Shown: positions 51,783 to 61,547 of the stretch, piece by piece
How positions within the stretch are numbered: the first letter of the stretch is position 1
Layout of the letters: every line of letters begins with the position of its first letter
NCBI RefSeq assembly: GCF_001424225.1
Contig: NZ_LMOR01000004.1
Coordinates: 496,001 to 560,000, forward strand
Reading direction: 5' to 3'
DNA length: 64,000 bases
Source of the DNA: Microbacterium sp. Leaf151
Lineage (GTDB): Bacteria; Actinomycetota; Actinomycetes; Actinomycetales; Microbacteriaceae
Made by a program: the position numbers and the translations under genes
The notes under the pieces: model-generated
What the model was told of the DNA's origin: nothing
The model's database searches: none
What the model saw: the letters and a program-made list of their open reading frames with translations, nothing else

Positions 51783-52409
51783 GTGACGGAGAAGGTCGAC
51801 TTCAAGAAGACCCTCGATGGCTATCAGGCGGTGCGCGGGCAGTTCAGGGTCGTACAGATGCCCGAGATGCGGTATCTCATGATCGACGGACACGGCGACC
51901 CGAACATCTCGCCCTCCTACACGCAGGCACTGCAAGCTCTTTACCCCGTTGCGTACACGTTGAAGTTCGCCAGCAGACGTGAACTCGGCCGCGACTATGT
52001 GGTGCCACCGCTGGAGGGCTTGTGGTGGGCGGACGACATGGACGCATTTACCACGGCGAGAGACAAATCGCGGTGGGACTGGACGATGATGCTCATGATC
52101 CCCGAGTGGATCGACGAGGCCATGGTCCGCGCAGCCATCGACGTCGTCGGAGCGAAAGAGTCGGCCGGACGGCTGGACGACGTGCGGATCGAGACCTTCG
52201 CCGAGGGGTTGTGCGTGCAAACGCTCCATCTCGGCTCCTACGACGATGAGGCAGACGTGCTGGAAGAGATGCACCGGGAGTTCATCCCCGGTCGGGGCCT
52301 CCACCTGCGCGGAAAGCATCATGAGGTCTACCTCAGCGACCCCCGCAAAGTCACCCCCGACAAACTCCGCACCATCCTCCGTCAACCCGTCGTCAGAACC
52401 TCGGCCTAG
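51783..52409 (+). CDS. GyrI-like small-molecule-binding domain protein
   Basis: A 208-residue protein of the GyrI-like (SHS2/AraC-effector-binding type) group. It has PEMRYLMIDGHGDPN, YTQALQALYPVAYTLKF, the Trp-rich PPLEGLWWADDMDAF, RWDWTMMLMIPEWI and FAEGLCVQTLHLGSYDDE. Such domains bind hydrophobic small molecules and may detoxify or sense them; specific function is unknown. GTG 51783 follows GTGGAGGAGCGAC. It stands alone between xthA and trpS. Confidence 0.85.
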   Translation: MTEKVDFKKTLDGYQAVRGQFRVVQMPEMRYLMIDGHGDPNISPSYTQALQALYPVAYTLKFASRRELGRDYVVPPLEGLWWADDMDAFTTARDKSRWDWTMMLMIPEWIDEAMVRAAIDVVGAKESAGRLDDVRIETFAEGLCVQTLHLGSYDDEADVLEEMHREFIPGRGLHLRGKHHEVYLSDPRKVTPDKLRTILRQPVVRTSA

Positions 52410-52538
52410 GCACGGCGAGGAGCTCCGGCGAGAGCCCGCAATGCGATCCACCTGGTCGCTCCCCGGGCGCGCGCAGGATCGCCCGTCGGTTCGAAGCTCG
52501 CCCTCACCTCCCGCGCCGGCGCCGCACGCGGCGACGCC

Positions 52539-53555
<1,017 letters not shown>

Positions 53556-53566
53556 TCCCCGGCTCC

Positions 53567-53603
53567 CCGACGCCCGCGCATCTCGAGATGCCGCGGGCGT
53601 CGG
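53567..53603 (+). terminator. terminator of trpS
   Basis: CCGACGCCCGCG and CGCGGGCGTCGG pair around a central palindrome CATCTCGAGATG, giving an extended hairpin 11 nt after the stop codon. The rest of the 310-bp gap to the glycosylase gene shows no gene, only a short GCCGGCT repeat near 53620-53641. Confidence 0.8.
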
Positions 53604-53865
53604 CGTTCAGCTGATCATCGGCCGGCTGCCGGCTGCCGGCCGTCCCGCCGGGGGGATCGGCGCACGACTCCTGCGTCTTTGCAAGAACGGCCCCGCCGAT
53701 CGGCCAACGGGGTGGCTGACGCCGGACTTGTGCCCATGCCGATACACGCCGCGGCCGACACGCGCCCCTCCCGGCCCGCGTCGATGACGGCAGCGCGTAT
53801 CCGAGCCTGGGCCGTTCGGGCGCAAGGCCGTTCTCGGCGCCGCCGTTGCGTGGGAGCATGGGCGC

Positions 53866-54729
53866 ATGCCGGAGATGCCAGAGGTCGAGGGACTCGTCGA
53901 GTTCCTACGGATGCGCCTCGCGGGTGTGCGTTTCGAGCGGGCCACCGTGTCGGCGATCAACGCCCTCAAGACGTACGCGCCGCCCCTCACCGACCTCGTC
54001 GGTGCGCAGGTGACGGGGGTCGAGCGCCACGGCAAGTTCGTCGACATCGCCACCGATGGCGGCGTCCACCTCGTGTTCCACCTGGCGAAAGCCGGGTGGC
54101 TGCGCTGGTACGACGCCCTACCGACGACGCTGATCAAGCCGGGCAAGACCCCGATCGCTCTGCGGGTCGGCTTCGACGACGGCTCGGGCTTCGATCTCAC
54201 CGAGGCGGGCACGAAGAAGTCGCTCGCCGTGTACGCCGTGACCACGCCCGACGAGGTGCCCGGTATCGCACGCCTGGGCCCCGACCCGCTCGACGACGAC
54301 TTCGGCCGCGCGGAGTTCGGTGCCCTGCTCACCGGTCGCCGCACGCAGATCAAGGGCGTGCTGCGCGACCAGTCGATCATCGCCGGCGTCGGAAACGCCT
54401 ACTCCGACGAGATCCTGCACGCGGCGAAGATGTCGCCCTACGCCCTCGCCGCCACCCTCACCGACGACGAGGTGGACCGCCTCTTCACGGCCATGACGAC
54501 GACGCTCACCGAGGCCATCGACGCAGCCCGCGGCAAACCCCCGGCGGAGCTGAAGGATGCCAAGCGACGCGGCATGCGCGTGCACGGGCGACGCGGCGAG
54601 GCGTGTCCGGTCTGCGGCGACAAGGTGCGCAGCGTCTTCTTCGCCGACAACTCCCTCGAGTACTGCCCCACTTGCCAGACCGGCGGCAAGCTGCTCGCCG
54701 ATCGGCGGCTGTCGCGCCTGCTCAAGTAG
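53866..54729 (+). CDS. Fpg/Nei family DNA glycosylase
   Basis: A 287-residue bifunctional base-excision glycosylase/AP lyase. After Met removal the N-terminal Pro-Glu (PEMPEVEGLVEFLRMRLAGV) provides the catalytic nucleophile. The helix-two-turns-helix segment is LLTGRRTQIKGVLRDQSIIA, followed by GVGNAYSDEILHAA, and the zinc finger is CPVCGDKVRSVFFADNSLEY then CPTC. It could be MutM-like (8-oxoG) or Nei-like (oxidised pyrimidines). The Met at residue 4, instead of the common Leu of PELPEVE, is slightly unusual. A weak GAGCAT lies 6 nt before the ATG. Confidence 0.9.
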   Translation: MPEMPEVEGLVEFLRMRLAGVRFERATVSAINALKTYAPPLTDLVGAQVTGVERHGKFVDIATDGGVHLVFHLAKAGWLRWYDALPTTLIKPGKTPIALRVGFDDGSGFDLTEAGTKKSLAVYAVTTPDEVPGIARLGPDPLDDDFGRAEFGALLTGRRTQIKGVLRDQSIIAGVGNAYSDEILHAAKMSPYALAATLTDDEVDRLFTAMTTTLTEAIDAARGKPPAELKDAKRRGMRVHGRRGEACPVCGDKVRSVFFADNSLEYCPTCQTGGKLLADRRLSRLLK

Positions 54730-54822
54730 CTCGCCGCCGCCGGGTCGGGTCCCGGTTCGGGGCCGCAACGCGCGCCCTCCGCCGCCGCGGCCGGAGTCGT
54801 CCCGCCGCCTCGACGAACGACA

Positions 54823-54854
54823 GCGGCGGGCGACACCGAAGTGCCGCCCGCCGC
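54823..54854. terminator. hairpin between the convergent glycosylase and subtilase genes
   Basis: GCGGCGGGC and GCCCGCCGC form a 9-bp stem with a 14-nt loop. Its position between convergent genes fits bidirectional termination. Confidence 0.6.
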
Positions 54855-54867
54855 CGTCGTCAGTGGA

Positions 54868-56592
54868 TCAGGAGATCGCGATCGTCACGACCGGGCTCCA
54901 CCCGATGTTGCCCGCTGCGTCGACAGCACGCGAGCGGATCTGGTATCGACCCTTGGGGTACTGTCCGGAGTCGAGGCTCGTCCGCCAGAGTCCGTCGCTG
55001 CCGCGCACGGCATCGCCGAGCTTGGTCGAACCCGCCCAGAAGCTGACACCGGTCACTGCGACGTTGTCGGTCGCCGAGGCGACGAGGTCACCGCGTCCGG
55101 AGATCGTCGTGCCCGTGGTCGGGCTGGTGATCGCGGTCGTGGGCGCGGTCGTGTCCTTCGACGGGGTCGGCGTGGCCGTGGGGGTCGGCGTGCGCGTCGG
55201 AGTCGGCGACGGCGTCGGGGACGCGGTCGCCGTGGGCGACGCGGTGGGCGTCGGAGACGCGGTGGGCGTCGGCGTCGGAGTCGGGGTGGGCGTCGGCGAC
55301 GGGACGGAGCCGGTCGACGCGACCGTGGCCAGGTAGCCGTAGTACTTGTTCGGCGAGGAGCCGGCGGCCGACGGGCTGCCGAACCACGTGTGGCCCTTGG
55401 CGTCGGCTGCGGACGCCTGCGCCATGACCTGTCGGATGACCTGAGGAGTGGACAATCCGGGGCAGCTGCCCGTGGCGAAGCAGTTCAAGACAACACCACT
55501 GAGAGACGCGGTCGCCATCGATGTACCCGACTAGATGTACCCGAAGCGGTCGCCCTTGAGGGTGGTGTACGGGCACGTGCCGGGGGCTGCCAGCGTGTGG
55601 GCCTTGTCGGCGGCGGAGACGGCGTAGTTCGTGTTCGCCCACGGCGAGTCGTCCTTGGTGGCCAGGCCGCACGTGCTCGCGGCCAGTCCACCGGGCTTGC
55701 CGTCGTAGTCGGCCATGTTGGTGGCCACCAGCACCTCGTCGTACGAGCCCGGGAGGACGCGCCCGAGGTCGGTGTTGCCGTTGCCGGCTCCCGAGACCAC
55801 CACGACGCCCTGCGACGTCAGCTTGCAGATCGACTGGTGGAGCGCGTCGCTGTTGGAGTAGCCGCAGTTCCCGTCATCGACGCCTTCGAAGCCGAGGCTC
55901 ATGTTGGCGACCTTGATGTTGTAGGTCGCTGCATTCGCGACGACCCAGTCGACACCACAAAGCACCGAGGAAAGCGTGCCCTTGTTCTTGGCATCCATCA
56001 CGCGAACCGAATAGATCGGTGCGCCGGGGGCGACCCCGACCGTGCCGAAGTCGTTGTCGTACGCGGCGATGTATCCCGAGACGCCGGTGCCGTGACCGTT
56101 GCCGTCGCGCTCGTCGCTGGTGCCGAGGCAGTTCACCGCTTTGACGAGGTTGTAGTCGATGTGCGGGTTGACGCCCGAGTCGATCACCGCCACCGCGGGT
56201 CCGGTCAAGGCGGTCTGCACGCCATCGCCCGCGTTGACCGGCGGCTTGTCCGCCTGCACGGTCTTGGGCGTGGGAGTATCGGCCTGCGCGAAGCCCTCGA
56301 CCTCGACGTCGGCCGTGAGGGCACTGACGCGGCGGTCGTTCGCCAGCGCGGTCGCCTCGGCGGCCGTGAGCGACGCCGCGAAACCGTTCAGGGCAGCGGT
56401 GTAACGGTCGTCGATGTCGACGCCGTAACGGGCCGCGAGAGCGGCCGCGTCCACGCCGTCAGCGAGTCCGATGACGTAGTTACCGGCGGCACGCGTGGCC
56501 GCCGATGCCGGTGCTGCGCCGACCACACCGGCGAGCAAGATCGCGGCGACAGCCACCATCGCGCCCGCAGGACGATAAATCCTCAATGCCAT
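54868..56592 (-). pseudogene. secreted S8 (subtilisin) family peptidase interrupted by an in-frame amber codon
   Basis: In one frame the region encodes a signal peptide (MVAVAAILLAGVVGAAPASA), an I9-like propeptide (ALAARYGVDIDDRYTAALNG), and a subtilase domain with Asp in AVIDSGVNPH, His in DGNGHGTGVSGYIAA, the oxyanion region VSGAGNGNTD, and Ser in SGTSMA. A Pro-Thr-Ser linker and a C-terminal Ig-like domain (APTTAITSPTTGTTISGRGD onward) follow. A TAG at 55533-55531 falls directly before SGTSMA, so translation stops without the catalytic serine. Both halves remain intact and in frame, so this is either a recent nonsense mutation or a sequencing error. ATG 56592 has GCGAGGG upstream. Confidence 0.85.
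55520..55544. other. direct repeat around the amber codon in the subtilase gene
   Basis: GATGTACCCGA occurs at 55520-55530 and 55534-55544 on the plus strand, separated by CTA, the complement of the TAG stop. The two copies are read in different frames (one giving FGYI, the other SGTS), so a simple 14-bp duplication would not leave the flanks in frame. Confidence 0.7.
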
Positions 56593-56908
56593 TCCCTCTA
56601 CCCTCGCGAAGAACTCTGGGCGGAGTGATAGCAAAGCCCGCGGACACACAGAATAGGGCCAGAACGTTTCAACCAGGTGACGGGGCGCAGATTCTTTGGT
56701 ATAGCTTCGGGCCTTGTTGTAGGAGAGAAGGGCTCCGATCCCTGCATTCTCGTCGGACGCATCGCCCGTCCGCGCCTCCGGAGCTCCCACCTCCCGCATC
56801 CGCGGAGGCCGTCATCGCCCCCGCCCCACCGCGCATGCTCGGCATGTGTCCGTTCATTCCGGGGAATGAATCCGCCCGCTTCGCGTTCACTAGACTCAGA
56901 AGAGCAAC

Positions 56909-57054
56909 AACGTGCTCCGGGGTCGGTGAGAAGCCGAACCGGCGGTGACAGTCCGCGAACCCCTCCGCTCAGCGGTGGGGCCGATCCGGTGGAATTCCGG
57001 GACCGACGGTGATGCGACGGGTAGCCGTCGCTAGTCCGGATAGGAGGCAGCACG
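56909..57054 (+). ncRNA. FMN riboswitch (RFN element) upstream of ribD
   Basis: The segment carries conserved RFN blocks in order: CTCCGGGGTCGGTG, GCCGAACCGGCGGT, ACAGTCCGCGA, GGCCGATCCGGTGGAATTCC, GGGACCGACGGT and AGTCCGGATAGGAGG. CGTGCT at 56911-56916 can pair with AGCACG at the 3' end to close the P1 helix. It should shut down the riboflavin operon when FMN is high. An AGGAGG lies within the 3' end of the element. Confidence 0.9.
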
Positions 57055-57116
57055 GATGGCGCGTCGCGCCTATCCCGCTGACCCTGCCCCCCGGACACCG
57101 CGGGAAGGACAGGGAA

Positions 57117-58232
57117 ATGGCATCCGCCGTCGAGATCGACGCCATGGGGCGAGCGCTGCAGCTCGCCCGGCGCGGCCCGCGCGGGCTGAACCCGCAGGTG
57201 GGCGCGGTCATCCTCTCCCCCGACGGCGACGTGCTGGCCGAGGGATTCCATCGCGGCGCCGGCACCCCGCACGCGGAGGTCGACGCGCTCTCCCAGTTGC
57301 CACCGGATGCCGCGCGCGGCGCCACCGCCGTGGTGACACTCGAGCCGTGCAACCACACGGGTCGCACCGGCCCGTGCGCCCTCGCCCTGATCGACGCCGG
57401 CATCGCGCGCGTCGTCTACGCCCTCGACGACCCCACGGACGCCGCCGCCGGTGGTGCCGACCGACTCCACGCCGCGGGAGTAGATGTGGAGACCGGACCG
57501 GAACGGGATGCCGCCGAGGCGTTGATCCACGACTGGATCGCGCTGCAGCGCACCGGCCGCCCGCACGTCACGGTCAAATGGGCGCAGAGCCTCGACGGCC
57601 GTGCCGCCGCTGACGACGGCACGAGTCAGTGGATCACCGGCCCCGCCGCCCGCCGCGACGTGCACGACCGTCGCGCGGAGGCCGACGCGATCGTCGCGGG
57701 CACGGGCACCGTGCGGGCCGACGACCCCGCCCTGACCGCGCGGGCCGACGACGGTTCGCTGCGCGACACCCAGCCGATGCCGGTCATCATCGGCGAGAGC
57801 GAGACGGCCCCGGATGCCGCCGCGCGCCGCCATCCGCGCGCGCCACTCTTCTACGCCACCCATGACCTCCACGCCGTGGTCGCCGACCTCGCCGAGCAGG
57901 GCGTGCAACGGGTGTTCGTCGAGGGCGGACCGACTCTCGCGAGCGCCTTCGTGCGCGAGGGGCTCGCCGACGAACTGCTCGTCTACGTCGCCCCCGTGCT
58001 GCTGGGCGGCTCGCGGCTGGCCCTCGCCGACATCGGCGTCGCGAGCATCGCGGATGCACGGCGGCTGGCCGTGGCATCCACTCGGAATCTCGGTGACGAT
58101 CTGCTGATCGTCGCCCACCCGGCGGAGTCTTACGGCAACGCGCCACCGCATGCGACGAACGAGCCGGGTGCCGCGGCCCCCGCCTCCGCCTCACCCTTCC
58201 CCCACAGCAGAGACAACAGAGGAGACGCCTGA
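57117..58232 (+). CDS. ribD: bifunctional diaminohydroxyphosphoribosylaminopyrimidine deaminase / 5-amino-6-(5-phosphoribosylamino)uracil reductase
   Basis: A 371-residue two-domain enzyme for the second and third steps of riboflavin synthesis. The N-terminal deaminase has the zinc motif THAE-like TPHAEVDAL and LEPCNHTGRTGPC. The C-terminal reductase has VTVKWAQSLDGRAA, VGTGTVRADDP-like AGTGTVRADDPAL, and FVEGGPTLASAF. ATG 57117 follows GGAAGGACAGGGAA. An earlier ATG at 57056 with a better AGGAGG is out of frame. The Ala/Pro-rich C-terminal tail (about 25 residues) is longer than usual. It overlaps ribE by one base. Confidence 0.93.
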   Translation: MASAVEIDAMGRALQLARRGPRGLNPQVGAVILSPDGDVLAEGFHRGAGTPHAEVDALSQLPPDAARGATAVVTLEPCNHTGRTGPCALALIDAGIARVVYALDDPTDAAAGGADRLHAAGVDVETGPERDAAEALIHDWIALQRTGRPHVTVKWAQSLDGRAAADDGTSQWITGPAARRDVHDRRAEADAIVAGTGTVRADDPALTARADDGSLRDTQPMPVIIGESETAPDAAARRHPRAPLFYATHDLHAVVADLAEQGVQRVFVEGGPTLASAFVREGLADELLVYVAPVLLGGSRLALADIGVASIADARRLAVASTRNLGDDLLIVAHPAESYGNAPPHATNEPGAAAPASASPFPHSRDNRGDA

Positions 58233-58912
58233 TGTTCACCGGAATCGTCGAAGAGATCGGCGCCGTCACCGCCGTCGAGCCCGCGGGCGACGGCGTGCGG
58301 CTGACGCTGCGCGCCCCCCTCTCGGTGTCGGATGCCGGGCACGGCGACTCCATCTCGGTCAGTGGCGTGTGCCTCACCGTCGTCGACCAGGGCGACGACT
58401 GGTTCACCGCCGACGTGATGAAGCAGACCCTCGACATGTCGACCCTGGCCGATGTCGCCCCGGGACGCACCGTCAACCTCGAGCGAGCCACCGCCGCGCA
58501 CGGTCGCCTCGGCGGGCACATCGTGCAGGGCCACATCGACGGCACGGGTGTCGTGCGCGAGGTGCGGCCGGGTGCGCGGTGGAGCGTCGTGCGGGTCGGC
58601 ATCCCGGCGCACCTCGCCCCGCTCGTGGTGGACAAGGGCTCGATCGCGATCGACGGAGTCTCGCTCACCGTCAGCTCTGTCAGCGAGGCCACCGACCCGC
58701 AGCCGTGGCTCGAGGTGTCGTTGATCCCCGAGACCCTCGCGGCGACCACGCTCGGCCACGCCGAGGCCGGAACCTCCGTCAACCTCGAAACCGACATCCT
58801 TGCGCGGCACGTGCAACGCATGCTCGCCTTCCGCACGACCGCCGGCGTGTCCGGCGACAACGAAGAGATCCCCGCGGCCGCGGCCGCAACGACCGAGAGG
58901 GGCTCCGCATGA
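58232..58912 (+). CDS. ribE: riboflavin synthase (alpha chain)
   Basis: A 226-residue trimeric enzyme that dismutates two lumazines to riboflavin. The N-terminal repeat opens MFTGIVEEIGAV, and the two lumazine-binding halves are visible, each with a VSGVCLTV-like segment (SVSGVCLTVV and IDGVSLTVSSV) and the GHIVQGHIDGTG motif. Length is slightly long because of a C-terminal Ala/Glu tail. ATG overlaps the ribD stop, and its stop overlaps ribBA by 4 nt. Confidence 0.95.
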   Translation: MFTGIVEEIGAVTAVEPAGDGVRLTLRAPLSVSDAGHGDSISVSGVCLTVVDQGDDWFTADVMKQTLDMSTLADVAPGRTVNLERATAAHGRLGGHIVQGHIDGTGVVREVRPGARWSVVRVGIPAHLAPLVVDKGSIAIDGVSLTVSSVSEATDPQPWLEVSLIPETLAATTLGHAEAGTSVNLETDILARHVQRMLAFRTTAGVSGDNEEIPAAAAATTERGSA

Positions 58913-60177
58913 GCCTGTCCACCATCCCCGAAGCCCTGGAGGCCCTGCGTCTGGGGCGGCCCATCCTGGTCGCCGACGACGAGAACCGCGAGAACGAGGG
59001 CGACGTCATCATCTCGGCGCAGCTCGCCACCCCCGAGTGGCTCGCCTGGACGGTCCGCTGGTCGAGCGGCTACGTCTGCGCGCCCATGCCCGGCGAGTGG
59101 GCCGACCGCCTCGACCTCCCCCCGATGGTCGAGGTGAACCAGGACGCCCGCGGCACCGCCTACACGGTGAGCGTCGACGCCGCCACCGGCGTCACCACGG
59201 GCATCAGCGCGGCCGACCGCTCCCGCACGCTGAACGTGCTGGCCGACCCCGAATCGGTTCCGACCAACCTCATCCGGCCGGGGCACGTCCTTCCCCTCCG
59301 CGCCGTCGACGGGGGCGTGCGCGAGCGCGCGGGTCACACCGAGGCCGCGGTCGACCTCATGCGGCTCGCCGGCCTCGAGCCGGTCGGCGCGATCGCCGAG
59401 GTCGTCGCCGAAGACGGCAGCATGATGCGCCTGCCCGGACTGTTCGAGCTCGGCGAGCGCGACGGCATCCCGGTCATCACGATCGAGCAGCTCATCGGCT
59501 ACCTGAACGAGACCGATCCGCTTCCGGCGGCGGTCCCGGCACGACGTCGGGTGAGCCTGCGCGCCGAGTCGAACGTGCCGACCTCGCACGGCACCTTCCG
59601 CTTCCTCGCGTACAAGGACCGCGTCACCGGCACCGACCACCTCGCCGTGGTCTCGGGCGACCTGACCGAGGCGGCGCCGTTGGTGCGCGTGCACTCCGAG
59701 TGCCTGACGGGCGAGGCCTTCGGTTCGCTCAAATGCGAGTGCGGACCCCAGTTGGATGCCGCGCTCGACACGATCGATCGCGACGGCGGCATCGTCATCT
59801 ACATGCGCGGACACGAGGGTCGCGGCATCGGCCTCATCAACAAGCTGCGCGCGTACAACCTGCAGGAGCGGGGCCTGGACACCGTGGATGCCAACCTCGC
59901 CCTGGGTCTTCCCGCCGACGCGCGCGACTACGCCGCCGCCGCCGGCATTCTTGCCGACCTGGGAGTCGACAAGGTGCGGTTGCTGACGAACAACACCGAC
60001 AAGGTCGCGCAGTTGCGCAGCTTCGGCCTCGACGTGGTCGAGCAGGTGCCCCTGCTCGTGGGCGTCGGACCCAACAACCACCAGTACCTCGAGACCAAGC
60101 GTGACCGTATGGGTCACATCATCGGCGAGGACGATCTGCGCGAAGCCCTCGCGCACACGAAGGAAGAGAGCGCCTGA
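58909..60177 (+). CDS. ribBA: bifunctional 3,4-dihydroxy-2-butanone-4-phosphate synthase / GTP cyclohydrolase II
   Basis: A 422-residue fusion. The N-terminal DHBP synthase half (residues 1-205) has VADDENRENEGDVI, GVTTGISAADRS, RPGHVLPLRA and GHTEAAVDL. The C-terminal GTP cyclohydrolase II half has HSECLTGEAFGSLKCECGPQ as the zinc site, YMRGHEGRGIGL and LLTNNTDKV. It makes both direct precursors of lumazine. ATG overlaps the ribE stop by 4 nt, and the stop overlaps ribH by one base. Confidence 0.96.
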   Translation: MSLSTIPEALEALRLGRPILVADDENRENEGDVIISAQLATPEWLAWTVRWSSGYVCAPMPGEWADRLDLPPMVEVNQDARGTAYTVSVDAATGVTTGISAADRSRTLNVLADPESVPTNLIRPGHVLPLRAVDGGVRERAGHTEAAVDLMRLAGLEPVGAIAEVVAEDGSMMRLPGLFELGERDGIPVITIEQLIGYLNETDPLPAAVPARRRVSLRAESNVPTSHGTFRFLAYKDRVTGTDHLAVVSGDLTEAAPLVRVHSECLTGEAFGSLKCECGPQLDAALDTIDRDGGIVIYMRGHEGRGIGLINKLRAYNLQERGLDTVDANLALGLPADARDYAAAAGILADLGVDKVRLLTNNTDKVAQLRSFGLDVVEQVPLLVGVGPNNHQYLETKRDRMGHIIGEDDLREALAHTKEESA

Positions 60178-60650
60178 TGGCCGGCAGTGGAGCACCCGAG
60201 ACCGGCGGCGTCGACGCGTCCGGCCTGAACATCGTCGTCGTCGCCGGCACCTGGCACGAGGTCATCACGAACGGCCTCATCGCCGGGGCGAAGCGGATCC
60301 TGGATGCCACGGGAGCCACCTACCGGGTCGTGCGGGTCCCGGGCTCGTTCGAACTGCCCGTCGCCGCCCGCGCTGCGTTCGACGGCGGGGCGGATGCCGT
60401 GGTCGCCCTCGGCGTGATCATCCGGGGCGGGACACCGCACTTCGAGTTCGTCTCGTCGGCCGCGACCGACGGTCTGACCCGCGTGGCGCTGGACGCCGGC
60501 AAGCCCGTCGGCTTCGGCGTGCTGACGCTCGACGACGAGAAGCAGGGCCTCGACCGCGCCGGACTCGAGGGGTCGAAGGAGGACAAGGGCGAGGAGGCCG
60601 CCGACGCGGCGATCCGCACCGCCCTGGTCCTGCGGGAGCTGCGCGGCTGA
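60177..60650 (+). CDS. ribH: 6,7-dimethyl-8-ribityllumazine synthase
   Basis: A 157-residue icosahedral or pentameric enzyme condensing the pyrimidine and butanone phosphates. Motifs are VVVAGTWHEVITNGLIAGAK, VRVPGSFELPVAARA, VALGVIIRGGTPHFEFVS (catalytic His) and GKPVGFGVLTLDDEKQGLDR. The cluster ends here, giving the order ribD-ribE-ribBA-ribH under one FMN riboswitch. Confidence 0.95.
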   Translation: MAGSGAPETGGVDASGLNIVVVAGTWHEVITNGLIAGAKRILDATGATYRVVRVPGSFELPVAARAAFDGGADAVVALGVIIRGGTPHFEFVSSAATDGLTRVALDAGKPVGFGVLTLDDEKQGLDRAGLEGSKEDKGEEAADAAIRTALVLRELRG

Positions 60651-60726
60651 CGCGCACCGGCCCGCTGCTGCTGCGGAGCGTCGCTGCTCCGGGGCGCGCC
60701 GCTTCGGTGCGCGAAAGACGCGCGCG

Positions 60727-60782
60727 GGGACCGCTGCTTCGGGGCGCGAGGGGCGCCTGCACGGGACCGCTACTTCGGGGCG
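60727..60782 (+). repeat. two near-identical 20-bp direct repeats beside a 59-bp palindrome
   Basis: GGGACCGCTGCTTCGGGGCG at 60727-60746 recurs with one change at 60763-60782, 36 bp later. The second copy runs into the palindrome. The 329-bp gap after ribH holds only these repeats and the next promoter. Confidence 0.8.
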
Positions 60783-60835
60783 TGAAATGTGCAGCGGGGC
60801 GGTCGGCGATCGCCCCGGTGCACGTTTCACGCCCC
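60777..60835 (+). repeat. 59-bp palindromic repeat, copy 5
   Basis: Left arm GGGGCGTGAAATGTGCA, inner GGGGCG/CGCCCC, right arm TGCACGTTTCACGCCCC. It is the most symmetric copy: GGGGCGTGAAA faces TTTCACGCCCC exactly. It lies nearly 50 kb from the other four copies. Confidence 0.88.
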
Positions 60836-60967
60836 GGTCCGGGTGCGCCCCCGCTGAGGCCGACGCCCCGCTGCACACACCGAGCTCGGTCCGGACTTCG
60901 GCGGCACGCGGGCAGCGCGACGCGAGACTGAGGCCCGCCTTGCTGGCGACGGAGGCCGCGGCATCCC

Positions 60968-60973
60968 TAGCCT
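60968..60973 (+). promoter_or_regulatory. -10 element of a leaderless promoter
   Basis: TAGCCT ends 6 nt before ATG 60980, with no Shine-Dalgarno sequence. Confidence 0.5.
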
Positions 60974-60979
60974 GACGGC

Positions 60980-61333
60980 ATGGAGATCTTGCGTGACGTC
61001 GTCGTCCTCGTGCACCTCGTCGGCTTCGCGGTGCTGTTCGGGGCGTGGGTCGTCGAGGTCGTCGCCCGCCGCGTGCGCGTGACCTCACTCATGAACAACG
61101 CCCTGGGCATCTCACTGCTCACGGGCCTCATCCTCTCGGCGCCGTGGGGCCTCGACCACGATCTCAATTACGTCAAGATCGGCGTGAAGCTCGCCGTCCT
61201 GCTCGTGATCGGCGCGCTGATCGGCATCGGGTCGGCGCGCCAGAAGCGCACGGGCTCGCTCCCGCCGGGGCTGTTCTGGCCGGTCGGCATCCTTGCGCTG
61301 GTGAACGCCGGCCTCGCGGTCATCTGGCGCTGA
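60980..61333 (+). CDS. small four-helix membrane protein of unknown function
   Basis: A 117-residue integral membrane protein with helices near residues 5-27 (VVVLVHLVGFAVLFGAWVVE), 40-58, 66-84 and 97-115. Conserved-looking polar residues inside helices are His12 and a central SAPWGLDHDLNYVK loop. I do not recognise a characterised family, though similar short proteins are common in Microbacteriaceae. ATG 60980 is supported by TAGCCT 6 nt upstream. It is separate from the rib operon. Confidence 0.75.
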   Translation: MEILRDVVVLVHLVGFAVLFGAWVVEVVARRVRVTSLMNNALGISLLTGLILSAPWGLDHDLNYVKIGVKLAVLLVIGALIGIGSARQKRTGSLPPGLFWPVGILALVNAGLAVIWR

Positions 61334-61547
61334 TCGCCGCTCACGCGAGACGGCTCGGGGCACTCTCCCGGGGGAACACCAGGGCGCGCTCAGCGTACGC
61401 ATAGACTGGAGGGTCTAGACGGCCCTCACCCGGGGACGTCGCCGGTGCTCCCGCCGTGCGCTCCCTCACTCCCACCCCTGTGATCGCTGCGCCCCACCGC
61501 TGCGCCCCATCTCGGACGCGAACGAAGAACCTTCCCGTCAGGCAGTC

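Noticed and set aside
54868..55518. An independent 216-residue gene for the C-terminal half of the subtilase
   Set aside because: It begins inside the catalytic SGTSMA motif, lacks a signal peptide, and continues the frame of the upstream half; it is the severed remainder of one gene.
57056..57613. A possible gene starting at the ATG after AGGAGG downstream of the FMN riboswitch
   Set aside because: The product is Arg/Pro-rich without domains and overlaps ribD in another frame; the AGGAGG belongs to the riboswitch 3' segment.
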